Below are positions 33,801 through 47,851 of a stretch of 64,000 bases of DNA, piece after piece; position 1 is the first letter of the stretch, and every line of letters starts with the position of its first letter. The translations under genes and the position numbers were made by a program. The DNA is from Lineus longissimus (lineage: Eukaryota > Nemertea > Pilidiophora > Heteronemertea > Lineidae). Under the pieces are notes generated by a model. The model searched no databases and was not told the DNA's origin. It saw nothing but the letters and a program-made list of their open reading frames with translations. Location: positions 5,768,501 to 5,832,500 of the forward strand of contig NC_088311.1 of assembly GCF_910592395.1 (NCBI RefSeq), given 5' to 3'.

Positions 33801-36800
33801 AGTCGCCGATATGGCAGACCCATTGAAAGTAGGCGCCTTATCTGTCAGCGCATTCAATAGTCAGTTTGGAATAGTCATGTATAATTGGTGGCAATAGTTG
33901 TCACAGGCAATGTAAATAGTAAATGAAAATAGTATGTTTATGATGGTGTGATCGTCAGTTGCTATCAGCTCACCTTGTTATGATAGTTGGAATGTATCAT
34001 AACCCAAAGACAAAAGAGATTCTGAATTTTGTTGGTTTTTCATATTTTTATCAGCGTTGGGTTTCCGAGCTGAATCATCAAGCATGCGTTTGATAATTCC
34101 CATGATGTTAGTCAAAAGCTTTAAAAGAATGATAGGCAGCTTAATCTCTACTCAAAACTGTTGTTTTTTCCAGGATGACCTTGGCCAGATTGATGGGCAG
34201 ATCGAGTACGCCCGAAGCAACAAGCAGCATTATGATATCAAGATGAAGGAGCATGTGAAAAAGATCAAGGAGATACAGAAAGATCTTGATGATGCCAAAC
34301 AAGATCTAGAGGTAAGAGTAGAACTGCTCTTAAAATAAGGGAGGTGCTGTTATTGATTTTGATAGAGAGGTGTCCTGATCAGAGTAGTCAAATATATGGA
34401 AACAAGTGATTTGGTATCAAAACTAGTGTCCTTAGTAGAGATATTTCAGCCGCGGAGTTGTCATGTAGTTGTCAATGGTCAGCCTAAGTTTCAACTAGGT
34501 TTCATCATCCGTTAGCCAAGCTGTTAGTGGGCACGAGGGGGACCGAACAAGAGAAGTGGATGTTGCTAAATATAGAAGTATTTAACTGGATGAAAATAAA
34601 GTCTGTCAATTAACCGTGTGCATAACATTGATTACAGGAGAAGGTCAAGTGGGCTGAGGAAATATGCGACCGCATTAACACACGCAGGTCGCCACATAAT
34701 CTCGAGAGTGAAATCCTGCAGATAGAAAAGCGCATCAAAACAGAGGAGAAAAAGTAAGCATCTCAGGTAGCTGTAGTATGTTGTCGCCAAGCATGGCCCA
34801 TCCAATAACAAAAAAATGTATTTTCTCGAGATACGGGTACTCATAAATACCTGCAGGGATATCAAATGTTTTCTGAAGAGTTTGCATTCTGCAGTTTCCT
34901 GTTTAAGTTCTAGTATACATCATAGTTGATTTTTTTCACATTTTTCACTCATTTTGCAGTCGTGGCAACAAAGAAGAAATCACCAAGAAGTACTATGAGA
35001 ATTTGAACAAATTCAAAAAGATCAGACAGGAGGTCAAGAACTGCAACAAATTTATTCAGGTATTGTATTGACCGCAAAAAAATTTCGACATTATAAAGCA
35101 GTTAAACACATGAAGGATATCAATAGTATATGATCACTTTCTTGTATTGCTCTTGTGATAGTATTCTTTAAATTAACCAGAAGTCTCATCTACATGTAGT
35201 CCCCGAATTTTACCCACAAAAGCATGGAAATAGAAATGTTGGCAACTTTCTGTATACCCCCATCATATCGACTATCATGGTGACTTCTTGATAAAATGGA
35301 CATGAAGAAAATGCCAATTGGTTGACATGGTATTAAATAGCATATAATGTGCATGAGATCTGTTATTTGCAGATACTAAAAACTGCCATCGCGCTCAGAA
35401 ATAAGCAATATTGTCAAATGCAGCAAGACCTTTCCTTGCGAGTTAGAATACTCTTTATAAATTTACTGAACGTAAACAAATACAGTGGGAAGCTGGACTT
35501 CAATCACTTCCGTAAAGAGGTGGTCCTCAATGTAAGTACTCTGCCTGATAAATGGTGTGGTTACTTCCTAATCTGGGGATGCTAGTGGTATTGAAATTTA
35601 CAAAAAGAAACAGTTGGACCAGTTGATTAATTGTTGGTCAGTGCTCACGACCTTTTAAAACGTAGGACTTCGGAAAGTGACCACAATCAGCATATCCCTA
35701 AGATCACGAAGCAACCACCTTTGTTACATGTTAGCCTTTTGGCTTTTGATGCTTTAGCCCTCTAAATACTGAGACTACATAATGTGAACTGAATTCATGG
35801 ATGTGTATTTAGGGTGGTTGAGCATTGAAGGTCATCTTGTTTGTGAGGTAGTATAGGGAAACCCGCTGTGCTTTTCTAATAACTATCTCCTCCTTGCAGA
35901 CCTTAAAGGATGTCATGAATGATCGCCAGCGTCAGTACTTTGAGTTTCGGCGCTTGATTGCCTTGAGAGCTCGCCATTTCTTCATAGTGATGCTCTCTAA
36001 CCGCAACTACCAGGGCAAAATTAACTTCAACCATCAAAAAGAAATGCTAACATTATGTGTAAGTTGATGAGTCCACCCTAAATGTGTTTTTTTTAACTGC
36101 TCACTTGTCGTTCAAGTAAAACTGTGGCTTATTCACAAACACTTTTATGTGGTCGCTTTTTATTTTACAAATGTGTCACTGTTAACATTTGAGTGTCTAC
36201 TTGGGGACAAGATTTAGAGATGTACTCACTCTAATGTCATTTATTGTTGCCATATTGAAATTCAGTCTGCCTTGCCGCAATATGATGATTCTGATGAGGC
36301 CACGCTGTTGGTAGAAATAAAATGACCATGATTCAGCTACCATGCCCACAATATGGTATTATTAAACAAGGCCCTTGCCTTTACCAGGCTAAATTTTTAA
36401 GGTTTGTTTAGTACAGGTCGGGTTTTCTGCAAATTTGACAACTGGTACATATTGCTCGCCTGGGCAGTTTGCAGTATGGTGTTTGAAATTGGTATGAATA
36501 TAACACTACAGAGTCCTGTCGACATACCTTTATTCATGTCACAGGAGACCACACGTCAATACACAAACTAGCTTATGGCTCGTCACCTCCCTGCTTTTCT
36601 TGCACGCTTTTTTTTCTGGCTGTATCACATGCACTTTCCAAGATTTGTGAAGTACATACATGTATGTGGCCCATCACCCCCGAATCGGTAGTAAGTCGCA
36701 TTTGAGGCAGTTGTCCACATGTTCATATAGCTCATCAGGTCTGCCGAGTGGCTTTAGACGACATAATGGTAGGATTCTTCTCGGACAAATGATGGACACA

Positions 36801-38057
36801 GAACAGTTTACAATCTTCTTGTTCTTGTTGATTCTTCTTGAGAAGATTGTTTCTCATGATTAACATTGAACCTAATATCTTCAGGTGCAGCCGTTGTCAG
36901 CAGAGGATGGAGGTGGAGCACGGGATGGAGCTGGAGCAAAGGATATGAAGTCGCTGTCTGGAGGCGAGAGATCATTTGCTACAGTCTGCTTCATCTTGGC
37001 TCTGTGGGATGCAATGGAATCTCCATTCAGATGTCTCGACGAGTTTGATGTCTTCATGGTAAGCTCCACTCATATCACAAGAAGTCTTAAGTAATGCAAC
37101 CTTGGTAATAATAAACATATTTTCATATTCAAGACATAACTACTGATAAACTTCGACTGCAGAAATTGGCAGTTTTTGCTTGGCCTTGCCCTGTCTGTGC
37201 TAGCTTGTTGTTTATCATCACCGGAATGTGCCTGGAACACATCTATGCGCTTGTTCATTGTTTGATACAGTGACTTGTGATGTAAAATTGTCGCGGCACT
37301 TTTAAAGAAGGCCAGGTGTTGTGGATGGAATCATAACGTTTTTTCTGCTGACTGTGGATAAAAGATCTAAAAGAGCAACAAGAACCCAAATCAATAAGAT
37401 GCACACTTCTTCAAGCTGATACATTCATTTCCAGGACATGGTGAACAGACGCATCAGCCTGGACATGATGCTGAAAGCTGCCGAGCAGCAGAAAGGACGC
37501 CAGTTCATCTTCCTGACACCACAGCACTTGAGGTAAATCGAATTGAGTCATCTTTTATTTGGTCATGAGTCACCACATGTACAAAATGGACTTTGCTATC
37601 AAAAATATTTTAAGCTGGGAAATGTATTTCAGTGAAGGCATTGGATGTAGAAAAGATCTGTTAGGAGATCGATCTGGCACTTCAAAATCAGCGATCTCTG
37701 TGCTAAGGAGATGTCAGCTCCCGCCAAATTGTTGACAGTTATGAGAGGGTTCTTTTGTGCATAACATATACATGTACATGCATCACTCAGTGTTGGCACT
37801 TCAACTCAATTCTTCAGAACTCAGGGTGTAGATGCGAAAAAACTGAGAGTAGATATTCGCTAAACATGCTGTCAGCTCAGCTTAGTGATGACTCGGAGGT
37901 TTAGGAAAGTGAGTTCTATGAAACATCCAAATCTGATGATCTCATCTATCTCTTTTTCAGTCGAATCAAGTCCAAATCAAACATTCGAATCTACAAGATG
38001 CCCGACCCCGAGAGAGGTCAACAGACTCTGGATTTCACAGGTGGTGGAGACGCTTAA
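27852..38057 (+). CDS. SMC6: Structural maintenance of chromosomes protein 6 (SMC5/6 complex)
   Basis: ATPase subunit of the nuclear SMC5/6 genome-stability complex. ATG at 27898; an acceptor at 27851 suggests a spliced 5' leader. Coding exons: 27898-28041, 28290-28404, 28520-28625, 29001-29137, 29388-29530, 29698-29937, 30206-30684, 30819-30997, 31275-31453, 31637-31663 (27 nt), 31887-31967, 32293-32379, 32621-32730, 33149-33308, 33601-33828, 34174-34311, 34638-34753, 34960-35059, 35373-35531 or 35900-36058, 36885-37058, 37435-37532, 37961-38057. Walker A GRNGSGKS near residues 83-90, coiled coils from about 216, hinge around 460-700, signature LSGGERS near 1000, Walker B CLDEFD near 1026. 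Length is 1098 aa with one of the two alternative exons (human about 1091) and 1151 aa with both. One intron begins with GC (33309). Confidence 0.95.
35373..35531 (+). other. SMC6 alternative exon, version 1
   Basis: 53 codons, phase 0-0, with a good acceptor (TTATTTGCAG) and donor (GTAAGT). Encodes the end of the C-terminal coiled coil and the start of the head; [10 protein letters not shown] and YSGKLDFNH match the SMC6 pattern LRxxxxFxxLLxxxxYxGKxxFxH. Confidence 0.85.
35900..36058 (+). other. SMC6 alternative exon, version 2
   Basis: Exactly the same length and phase as version 1, 18 of 53 residues identical, and again matching the SMC6 family pattern ([18 protein letters not shown], then FNH). 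It covers the same segment of the protein, so a functional SMC6 should use one or the other. The separating intron is 368 nt. Confidence 0.85.
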
Positions 38058-39632
38058 ACTATAAGGTGTGGAACATCGTGATGAAAGATGTGGAAATTGA
38101 CAATACAAGGAATGAATGTTGTGCTATGCAAACGCTTGGAACTGTGTTAAACTCTTTGTGTTCGTATACATGTATGATCGTTTGTGGTTTGCTCCCGTTT
38201 TAATGATTCAGACCTTTTATAATAACAAGTTAATGATTAGATAATTTTTTTAATTTGTCAAAAGAGGTATCTGCATAATCATATGCAAGGCTCAATGCCA
38301 GAATCAAAGTAAGTCCAAGTGCAAAAGATGGCAATGTGTTGTGTGTTCCAGATGAAGGTGCATGTATTTTCATACCGTGATAGTAGTTATAGTAAACAAT
38401 ACATATATTTTAAAGAGAGGTAAAAAATAACTATAGTTGAAGAGATCGTTTTTATATGTAGAATATTGGCTGGTATATGTTTAGCAGAATTGGACCAGCA
38501 TCTACATGTGTTATAGTTTGATCATTTTCATTCATACCGACACGCATTTATAAGGAAAATCTTTTTGAATAATATCAATATATTTTGTAAAATAAAATCT
38601 GTTCTGCTACGTGTTGTTTTAGTGTGACTTTTGCAACCACCCAGCTACACAGGCCATACAGCGACTACATTGGGTTATTTTGTGACAATTCATCTATTGT
38701 GTGCTTATGGCGGGACAACAGATGACCCTTTGCAAAACGCAATTCATGAATTGTAGTCTGCTTGTGGCATCAACTATCCCTGAAAGATATTGCCACAAAT
38801 TGATGACCGACGATGCAAGGCTTTCTGCCTGCCGCACCACAATGGGAAGGCCGTTCCACAGAACGTCTGCAGAGAAGGAATTTTGGTGCGGGGCCTTGGG
38901 ATCGGGAGTGTACCAGTTTGTTTTACAATCTATTTGTATACAACTAAGGGATGACTGGTCTGCATCTTGACAAAGGACACTTCATGCAGCGGTTCTGGTA
39001 GACATTGGACCCACTATTTTCTTCAGCTCTATAATGACCAAGCTCGGTCATCATCGGTCATGCACTCGAGCCAAAGCTGCACTAAAATCAGTGAGTGCTT
39101 TTGCATATGCAAGTTGAATTCTTCACCCAGATTCCTCGTCTTATCGGACAATGGTCAAGCGTTGTCAATTTGGAGCATCTTCATGACATATCAATGGATG
39201 TGTTCTACACAGCAGTAGATTAACACGTTAGTGTCCAACTCCAGTGGAGGACTTTCAAACTGACGACCTGGGATGAAGGTGTCCTGGGTTCAAAGAAGAT
39301 GAATCAGACTTCAGCCCTCTACAAATCACACGCAGCGTACAACTTCCCAATTCAGAAAGTGGATTTCTTTTTCAGCTTCATTCACCTCGACTGCAAAGAG
39401 GAGTCTCTTCAGCACAATTTGTCTCAGTCTGTGAATAAAGCTGCCAAATTGAACTGAACATGATCAAGAAGAAAAAATATGCTTGAATTCTGAATTGAAA
39501 TGTTACAGTGTGATGATATCAACACAAAGTATCTGGAGGCAAAACAGGGTTGTTAAAAAAACACAAGATGATAATATCAGTTTTACATTTTTATTTATTT
39601 TGTTAACTCCATCACAATGCGGAAGATAACAT
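38058..39632. other. 3' untranslated / intergenic region, SMC6 to RPS20
   Basis: SMC6 3' UTR probably runs to the AATAAA at 38591-38596. Beyond it, an open frame at about 38701-38970 (+) shows no known domain and is not called. TTTATT runs near 39590-39599 read as AATAAA on the minus strand, suiting the RPS20 3' end. Confidence 0.5.
38591..38596 (+). terminator. Polyadenylation signal, SMC6
   Basis: Consensus AATAAA 534 nt after the stop codon, the first clear one downstream. Confidence 0.6.
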
Positions 39633-40250
<618 letters not shown>

Positions 40251-41010
40251 CTGAAAAATTGAAATCAAGACATTCACAAAAAGAGAAAAGAATCTGTCAA
40301 CCAATTCTTTTGCTTTAGTTTGTTTATACGGCAAAACTGGATACTCATCTTAATGCATATGTACTACTATTTGTTGCTATGCTAGCGCAGCTAGGGCTGG
40401 ATCAGACTTCTAGCTGCTTTTGACCACTCCAAATCCCCTTTTGAACGCCGAATTGGGTATTTTGGAGATAGTCAACTATCTTATTACGTGTATCTTCACT
40501 TTCATATTAGAACTATTTACCATTTTTATTGTATTCTGGCCGACTTAATCAGTTTAGAACAGCGGTGAGCCAGAGAGCTTTGAAAAAGCACCTTCTTGCC
40601 CAAAATTTTAGATCAGAGAGGCCATGCTTGATTCTCGGCGGGGTTATTCTATTTCATTTAGGGGTGTTCTTATTCTTTAAAGTAGTCAACTAATTGTTTT
40701 CAATGAAAACTATAGATTCTCTTTAATTGAAATACATATAAGTGGGGAAGGTATTGTCACTTATCTGAATTCAGCTGATATCTTATACCAAGGAGAACTT
40801 ATCAGCTATTTTTGCTTAGCTGTTAACCCTAGTAGACGAGTCTATTCTAAATCCCGGAAAAACGCGAATTAACGTAAAATTACTCCTTTATTTATATGCT
40901 GTTTATATTCTTAATTAATTGATGCCAATAGTATTACTAGGCCTTTAATTTGATTTAAAAGCGTATTATTATAATTATTACCAGTAATTCGAGTTTCATG
41001 GTTCATTTCA
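40251..41010. other. RPS20 5' region, no certain exon
   Basis: This AT-rich stretch must contain the missing first exon and promoter of RPS20. No snoRNA with clear C/D or H/ACA boxes was recognised, although ribosomal-protein introns often host them. Confidence 0.4.
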
Positions 41011-41018
41011 TGACGTCA
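41011..41018. promoter_or_regulatory. CRE palindrome TGACGTCA
   Basis: Perfect cAMP-response-element palindrome 20 bp upstream of the candidate TM9SF4 ATG at 41039, in the divergent interval with RPS20. It could serve either gene. Inference from sequence only. Confidence 0.5.
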
Positions 41019-41038
41019 CCACCAGTCCACGTACCAAA

Positions 41039-44000
41039 ATGGCTTCTGAGGTGAGACGCTTGTTAAATATTTTCTTGACCTTTGACGGTCATCTTTGGTG
41101 CTTTTCAAATGACATTTCTCGATTTTGACAACGGTGTTGAAATAACAAGATATTTAACTTGCGATAACATTTAAATTTATTTGGATGAGTTAAATCCCAA
41201 GCACTGACAAATAAGAAATAAGAGAGGCATTACAATCGGGTTTCTGCAGAAATTGTCAGAAGTCGTGTACAAAATGTACAGGAGAATGCATTTCGTGTAC
41301 GTTGATGCACATCATCAATCCATTTGCAATCGTGTGAGGCCTACACACAGTCACACCATTCACTGTCATTAATATTACTACCGAAAATTAAGTAATGTCA
41401 TTAGAGTAGTGAATGTGAATTATAATTTATAGTCTATGCAGTGCCTGCAGCCTGCCGCTGGCCCTGTCTGACACTGACAGTGACAGTCACTCACTCACTG
41501 TCAGTGCCATGGCCGAGTGGGCATGCAGTGACATGTCTGTGCCTGTATGTGGTCTGTCACAAGCGACAGTGACGGCCGTAAAACGACATGACATCAAGAC
41601 AACACAGGACAGTGGATGCAGTCGTATCGCAGTCTGTCAGATTGTTCGTCACATGATGGTTAGACTCAACCGACAGCAAACAAAAGTCTGTGTAGTGTAT
41701 GGTCACATAGGCCTACCGAATGTAAACACTTTTGTGGTTGAGCTCTATCATGGGCGACAAGATATAAACTCAACTGACTTTCTGTGAGTGTATACAAAAA
41801 TGACCCAAAGGCCTGCTGTGGGAGAATGGGATGATGGCGTCGGCGATGATTTATTGATTGTCGTCAATGTGTGCTTTGTTTTTCAGGTGAAGATGCTGGG
41901 CTTTATCTATGCAGTTTTAGTTCTAGTTCCAATGCCAATATGGGGTTTCTATGTCCCTGGTGTTGCCCCAGTGGAGTTCAAGAGAGGAGATGTGGTGGAA
42001 GTGAAGGTAAGTGTTGAGCCTTTTCGAAGAGTGTGAATGTAGTTGGGAAGTAAGTGCGGGTGCCACCTATGTCATGTATGTGGGTATAATTCAAATGTGA
42101 TATATGAAGGTTGCTCTGGTAAGATTTGTTGACAAAATTGGTTTTGTCAAAAAAGTAGTAGTAAGTTCAGGTATCGAGGCTACTTATTTTTCCTGATAAC
42201 CATCTTTATATGTTCCCAGTAAGCAGTTACTTTTCAGTTTCATGATGTTGTTTATAAAATTCTTTTCTCCAGGCTGTTAAAATGACAAGTGTGAAGACTC
42301 AGCTTCCATACGAATACTATTCTTTGCCTCTTTGCTATCCGCAAGCTGGCATTTTTTACAAAGCAGAAAACCTTGGTAAGTACCAAAAAAAACAATTTGC
42401 AAGCTACTTGTAATGGCTGTCTTAGTTCTGACTTTTATTTCATCATTTGAGCAATTACCCAAGTAGTATGTGATGCTGACACAAGGGTTTTTCTGATGAT
42501 TTGACTGTCTGGAAAGAACAGAGACTAGTCCAAGTGGTGTTGCTGCCAGTTCAAATACAAAGCTCTAGGTATCAACGGAACAATGAGAATAGACAGCCCC
42601 AACAGTCAGAAGAAGACCTATCAGCTTGGTAACAACAATTCATTGTGTTCTTTGGCATGAGTAATCCAGTTGAAAATATTTGATTCTTTTATTGAGACAA
42701 CGTCATTAAACTTTCTTTCAGGGGAAGTCCTGAGGGGTGACAGAATTGTCAACACACCATACCAGGTTCAGATGGACATCAACAAAGGATGCGAAGTTCT
42801 GTGTAATCTTCCTGATCAGCCTGTTTCCATCAAAGAGAAAGACAGCCACACTCTCGCTAGTCGTATCAGGAACCAATACTACGTTCATTTGTATGTATAT
42901 CTTCACTGACATTCACAAGGAGTTAATTTGGTAATGACTTTCAGCAGGCATTGTGAGCTTGAAGGCATGAAGCTATGTTGCATGTCACTGAATTGATCCT
43001 TCTCTCTGTTCATATATCCCCAGCTGTCAACTGTTGCCTTGCAAAGTGTTATCTTTTGTTAACCTGGTTAAAGCAAAATCATAGTCGTGGTCTCTGATGC
43101 AGATTATTATGTTGTTAAAGGAAGTGATGAAAGCTTGAAAATTGGTCACACCTCTGCTTAACCACTTATTCTACTGCATGTAATGCAGCTCAATCAAATC
43201 TGTGTGGTCTTGATCTTTCAGACTTGTCGATAACTTGCCAGTTGCTACAAAGTTTCAACTCCTTGATACCGGTGAAGTGCAGTATGAGCACGGCTATAAG
43301 ATAGGCTTTGTCAAAGATAATAAAGTAAGTGCTATTTTCATAATATTTTGATTTCAACGTAAAAAATAGGGTTTTAGACGATAATGCACTAGATTAAAAT
43401 GACTGTGTTGAAGAGTAGTTGAGGTACTAGCAATGCCTGCTGGAACGAAAGAGCAGGCACATCATCAGATTGATGATGATGTTTTGTTTTCATGATGTAT
43501 CCATCTTCATTTTGTAGGTTTATATCAATAATCATCTCAAACTGATCCTGAAATACCACACCGAGGACTCTGAGACTTTCCGAGTTGTTGGATTTGAAGT
43601 TGAACCAAAGAGTATCAAATATGGAGAGCTAAAAGTCAAGGAGGGAAAATGTACAGTTGACCCTCCAACTAAGGCTATTCAGCCCCAGGAGATCATTGAT
43701 AAAGGTAGGTATCTGATATTGATAGCCTTCTGGCTGCGACTTTGTCCTAATATGACAAATTTGAGATGAATAAAAATGAAAGCTCTTTCCTTGCTACATT
43801 CATTACATGAATGACTTTTTGGGGTTTCCAGCACAAAAAGAGTCATGTTGTGCTCACGAGGCCCACTGTTGATAGAAATGAATAAAAAGGATGTGTGGGT
43901 ACATTTTTATAACTTTCGTTTTGTCGAAAAGGTGATTTCTTTCAAAGTTATAACTTTCTTTTCCAGCTGAGAACAAAGTAATGTTCTCATATGAGGTTGA

Positions 44001-47000
44001 GTGGCGACCAAGTAACATCCGCTGGGCTTCTCGATGGGATACCTACCTCGCCATGAGTGACGTACAGATTCACTGGTTCTCCATCATCAATTCCGTGGTT
44101 GTCGTTTTCTTTTTGGCTGGTATGTACTTTCCAAATTGTTATGAATCTTACCCTTGTGAGCTATAATCCTATGCTGGGGTCTAGTTGTTATGAATGTTAT
44201 GGTTTGGGTGATGATCTGTGACAGCTGTGAGTGTATATTTTGAAAGACCGCGCCCCTATGAAAAAAAACCTCGTTTGAAAGTTATTCTTTCTGAAAGCAA
44301 TGCTTAGTAGTTCTGCACTGTTCTGATTTCTGCTCTGTATCCGTGTACTTTAAGGTATCTTGACCATGATCATTGTGCGCACACTGAGGAAAGATATTGC
44401 CAGATATAACAAAGATGATGATATTGTAAGTAAATTTGCTTGTTGCATCTACATTAAAATTGTTTGCCCTGTTGAGTCAGTTAACTTCAGACAAGTTCCA
44501 TAACCAATGGTGCAAGAAAAACTTTCGAAAAGCTGTAGACTTGGGCATCAGAAGGAGATCAAACTAATAATCTTTGGAACTATATGTCCAAACCTGTAGT
44601 GTTGAATAGTGGAATATGACACTGATGTAACTTTCTATTCTTGTAATTCCTTGGAAACAATGAGCCTTTTGGGTGACAATAATATGCCTCCCATTGATTT
44701 TGCTCCTTGAAATTCCTTTTGCAGGAAGACACGCTCGAAGAGACTGGCTGGAAACTGGTTCATGGAGACGTTTTCAGACCACCTAGGAACAAGAAGTTAT
44801 TTGTTGCCATGATTGGTGCTGGTCTTCAGATCTTCTGTATGGCATTTATCACGATCAGTAAGTCCTGAAATTTGCCTACTCTACGACACAACCGCTCAGC
44901 ATTTTACGTTATATCCGTGCATCTCACAGGCGCTGTACCGAAGCAAGGTTGAAGATTTTCACAACTCCCATTGACCTTCAGCAGAAATACGTTTCCCCTT
45001 ACTCCAACAAGAACTACCAGATGTATTGACTTTCAGTGTGCACTTGTTATTTCTCTCATCTCAGTTTCATACTTCTTGCCATTTTCAGTGTTTGCTATGT
45101 TGGGCATGTTATCGCCAGCCTCGAGAGGAGCCCTTATGACAGCTGGACTTTTCCTTTTCGTCTTTATGGGGCTAATTGCTGGGTACTTTTCTGCACGATT
45201 GTACAAAACACTGAAAGGACTTGAATGGAAGAGTGCGGCACTCTGGGTAGGTTTAGTGAGCATTCCTGCCACCATTTTCAAGGTTTTGTCTACTGTCAAA
45301 ATTAATATCTCTGAGTACGGCCAACTAAATATTCAGCAATACCAGTCTCGCAACTCCATGAATGACGTTTTTGGTGTCTTGTTAAAAATAGATAACTAGT
45401 ATTTCAACCAAGTTCTTAGTCCTAGAGAAGTCAAATGAAATATCAGTTGAGTCGATCTAGATAATTACAACTTTTTTCATTCAAGGTCTCATTTTACATT
45501 TCTCTTTCCAGACTGCTACTCTGTACCCATCGTTTATGTTTGGATGTTGTCTCTTCTTAAACTTTTTCATCTGGGGAAAACATTCTTCTGGAGCTGTAAG
45601 TAAATTTCTTTAAATGTTATTATGAAACTGATGCCTTTATTCTAATGACTTATTTGGCAGTACACTTTTTCTCACGAGAACTGTTGCCAAGTTACTAACC
45701 TAGGCTACTGAATTGGACATGTTTGAAAGACCCAACAAAGTAATTACCTGCCACTGACTGGCTGAGAGTACCATTTCAGACAAAATTTAAAATTTAAGTC
45801 AAGTTAAAAATGTTCTCTCTATAAATCATGAAACAGCAAATTTCATCATCTGCCAGTGAATGCCCATGAGAAGAATCTTTAAATTCCTGTGATTGTTGCC
45901 TTTACATCTGATGCTTGTGAGATTGCAGCGGTCAAGTTCAATGTGCAGAAGAACTATTGGTTGTTATAAAACACACATTTCTTTTTCTTTTATTCCAGGT
46001 ACCATTCACCACCATGCTGGCTCTACTTTGTATGTGGTTCGGCATCTCTCTACCACTAGTATTCCTCGGGTATTTCTTCGGCTATAGAAAGCAGCCGTAT
46101 GAACATCCTGTGCGAACAAATCAAATTCCGAGACAAGTACCAGATCAGATGTGGTACATGAGCCCTCTCTTGGGGTAAGTTTTGGCCAAGAATTGAAAAC
46201 TCACATGAAAAACCCTTCTATTAATTCTATGGAAAACATGTTGAAAAGATTCATGGCGATGGAGCTGGACAAAAAGCCACTGAGGCAGTTTCTACATCAA
46301 TTTTTGGATAGGATATGGCTGGAAATGGATCCTGGTACATTGGACAAAGAAGAAGGACTAGTATAACCTGTCGTGTAATGTTATTGAGCGTATTGTTACC
46401 AAAATAACGCCATCGCGACATGATGTCATCAGCTATAATATGCAACCCTTCTAACATCAGAGGTGAAGTCTGCTCTCCTCTAGATTCCTCTAGATTCCTC
46501 TAGATTCATCAGAGGTGAAGTCTGCTCTCCTCTAGATTCCTCGCAGCAAGCAAACTTGCATATCATATGTACTTCTTTTCTTTTTTCAGCACTCTCCTCG
46601 CTGGAATTCTACCATTTGGAGCAATGTTTATCGAATTATTTTTCATCTTTACCGTAAGTTAAACATGCTCCCTGTGCTCCTTTTGAACCAAATGCTTCTG
46701 GCCTAACCCAAGCACTAGCAGAGCCTTCGTTGAAAGTGTATGGCGTAGTAGTCTGCTGTCAGTAGCCGAAGCTATTCCTGATGCACAGTTGATGTCAGTG
46801 TACAACTGTAGCTGTTCAAGATCACTTTGAGGCAATTTCACCCTTGAGCTGTTCAAGGTCCTTTGGAGGCTATCATTTACCCTGGATAAATGTGATGTTC
46901 ACTGCTCATGATACATGTGGGACAAGATGTGATGGAATATCATGGTCTCATATTATGAGTTTGTGATTTTTGATTTCGATGTCTTTCTTTTTTTAGGCTA

Positions 47001-47851
47001 TCTGGGAGAATCAGTTCTACTACCTGTTTGGTTTCCTGTTTCTCGTCTTCATCATCTTGATCATCTCCTGTTCTCAGATATCAATTGTTATGGTCTACTT
47101 TCAACTATGTGGAGAGGTAAGTCAAATAGATGGTCATTCAGACTCTCCTCTTCCTGTCCCTTGTCAACAGTGTTTCATTTACAACTGGACCTGTGGCTAT
47201 GATGTTTGTGGCATGATGTGGTAAATCTTATAAGCTGCAGCAGACTTCCTATTGCAGAAATCAACATATCTTTTGACGAAATATTGCAAAAGTGTTTGTC
47301 TTACCTGGTGTTTCATCTTAAACCTAGGGTTTCATCTTAAACCTAGAGTTTCAAGTTGTTATATTCTATTTTGCAGGATTACCACTGGTGGTGGCGATCC
47401 TTCATTGTATCTGGCGGATCGGCATTCTATGTGTTTGCGTATTCCATATTCTACTTTATAACCAAGGTAAGTTGATCAACAAGCATAGTTGTTCCCTTAG
47501 ACGACTGTTGTGACATCATATATAACATTGATGAATTCTCGTCATGTTGTTTGGAGAACAATTCGTAAAGAGCACCTAGCCTGTGGGGGGTAGGTCAGTC
47601 TCAGCCTGATTGCGCTTGGTCATGTGCAGAAGTGGGTGGCATCTTTTGTGTACTGAAATATTTTACTTACTGTTTAGGGCAAGTTTCCTTTTTCGTTTCA
47701 GCTCGAAATCACAGAATTCATTCCAACACTGCTCTACTTTGGCTACACATTGATCATGGTTTTCACGTTCTGGTTGTTGACCGGCACTATAGGCTTCTAC
47801 GCGGCGTACTTCTTCATCAGAAAAATCTACGCCGCAATCAAGATTGACTGA
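41039..47851 (+). CDS. TM9SF4: Transmembrane 9 superfamily member 4 (nonaspanin)
   Basis: Nine-helix endosome/Golgi membrane protein involved in sorting of transmembrane cargo and in phagocytosis and cell adhesion. Exons: 41039-41050 (MASE), 41887-42006 (signal peptide, then [11 protein letters not shown]), 42273-42375 ([11 protein letters not shown]), 42722-42890 ([16 protein letters not shown]), 43222-43324, 43518-43704, 43967-44119 ([20 protein letters not shown]), 44355-44425, 44725-44857 ([13 protein letters not shown]), 45089-45246, 45512-45595, 45999-46174 ([12 protein letters not shown]), 46590-46653, 46997-47116, 47377-47466, 47702-47851. The total is 630 aa (human 642), and all phases agree. 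It ends in IKID, the KxD-type Golgi-retention tail of the family. The 4-codon first exon is inferred from phase; translation could instead begin at the in-frame ATG at 41893. Confidence 0.95.
41472..41506. repeat. 12-bp perfect inverted repeat
   Basis: CACTGACAGTGA (41472-41483) and TCACTGTCAGTG (41495-41506) can form a hairpin with an 11-nt loop. Located in the first TM9SF4 intron inside a locally CAGT/CACT-rich stretch. Confidence 0.7.

Noticed and set aside
38701-38970. 89-codon frame after SMC6
   Set aside because: No known domain; position fits 3' flank. Possibly a transposon relic but not demonstrable.
45247-45399. Extension of the TM9SF4 frame past 45246
   Set aside because: The family continues with the exon at 45512 ([11 protein letters not shown]); 45247 is a GTAGGT donor and the read-through residues do not match.
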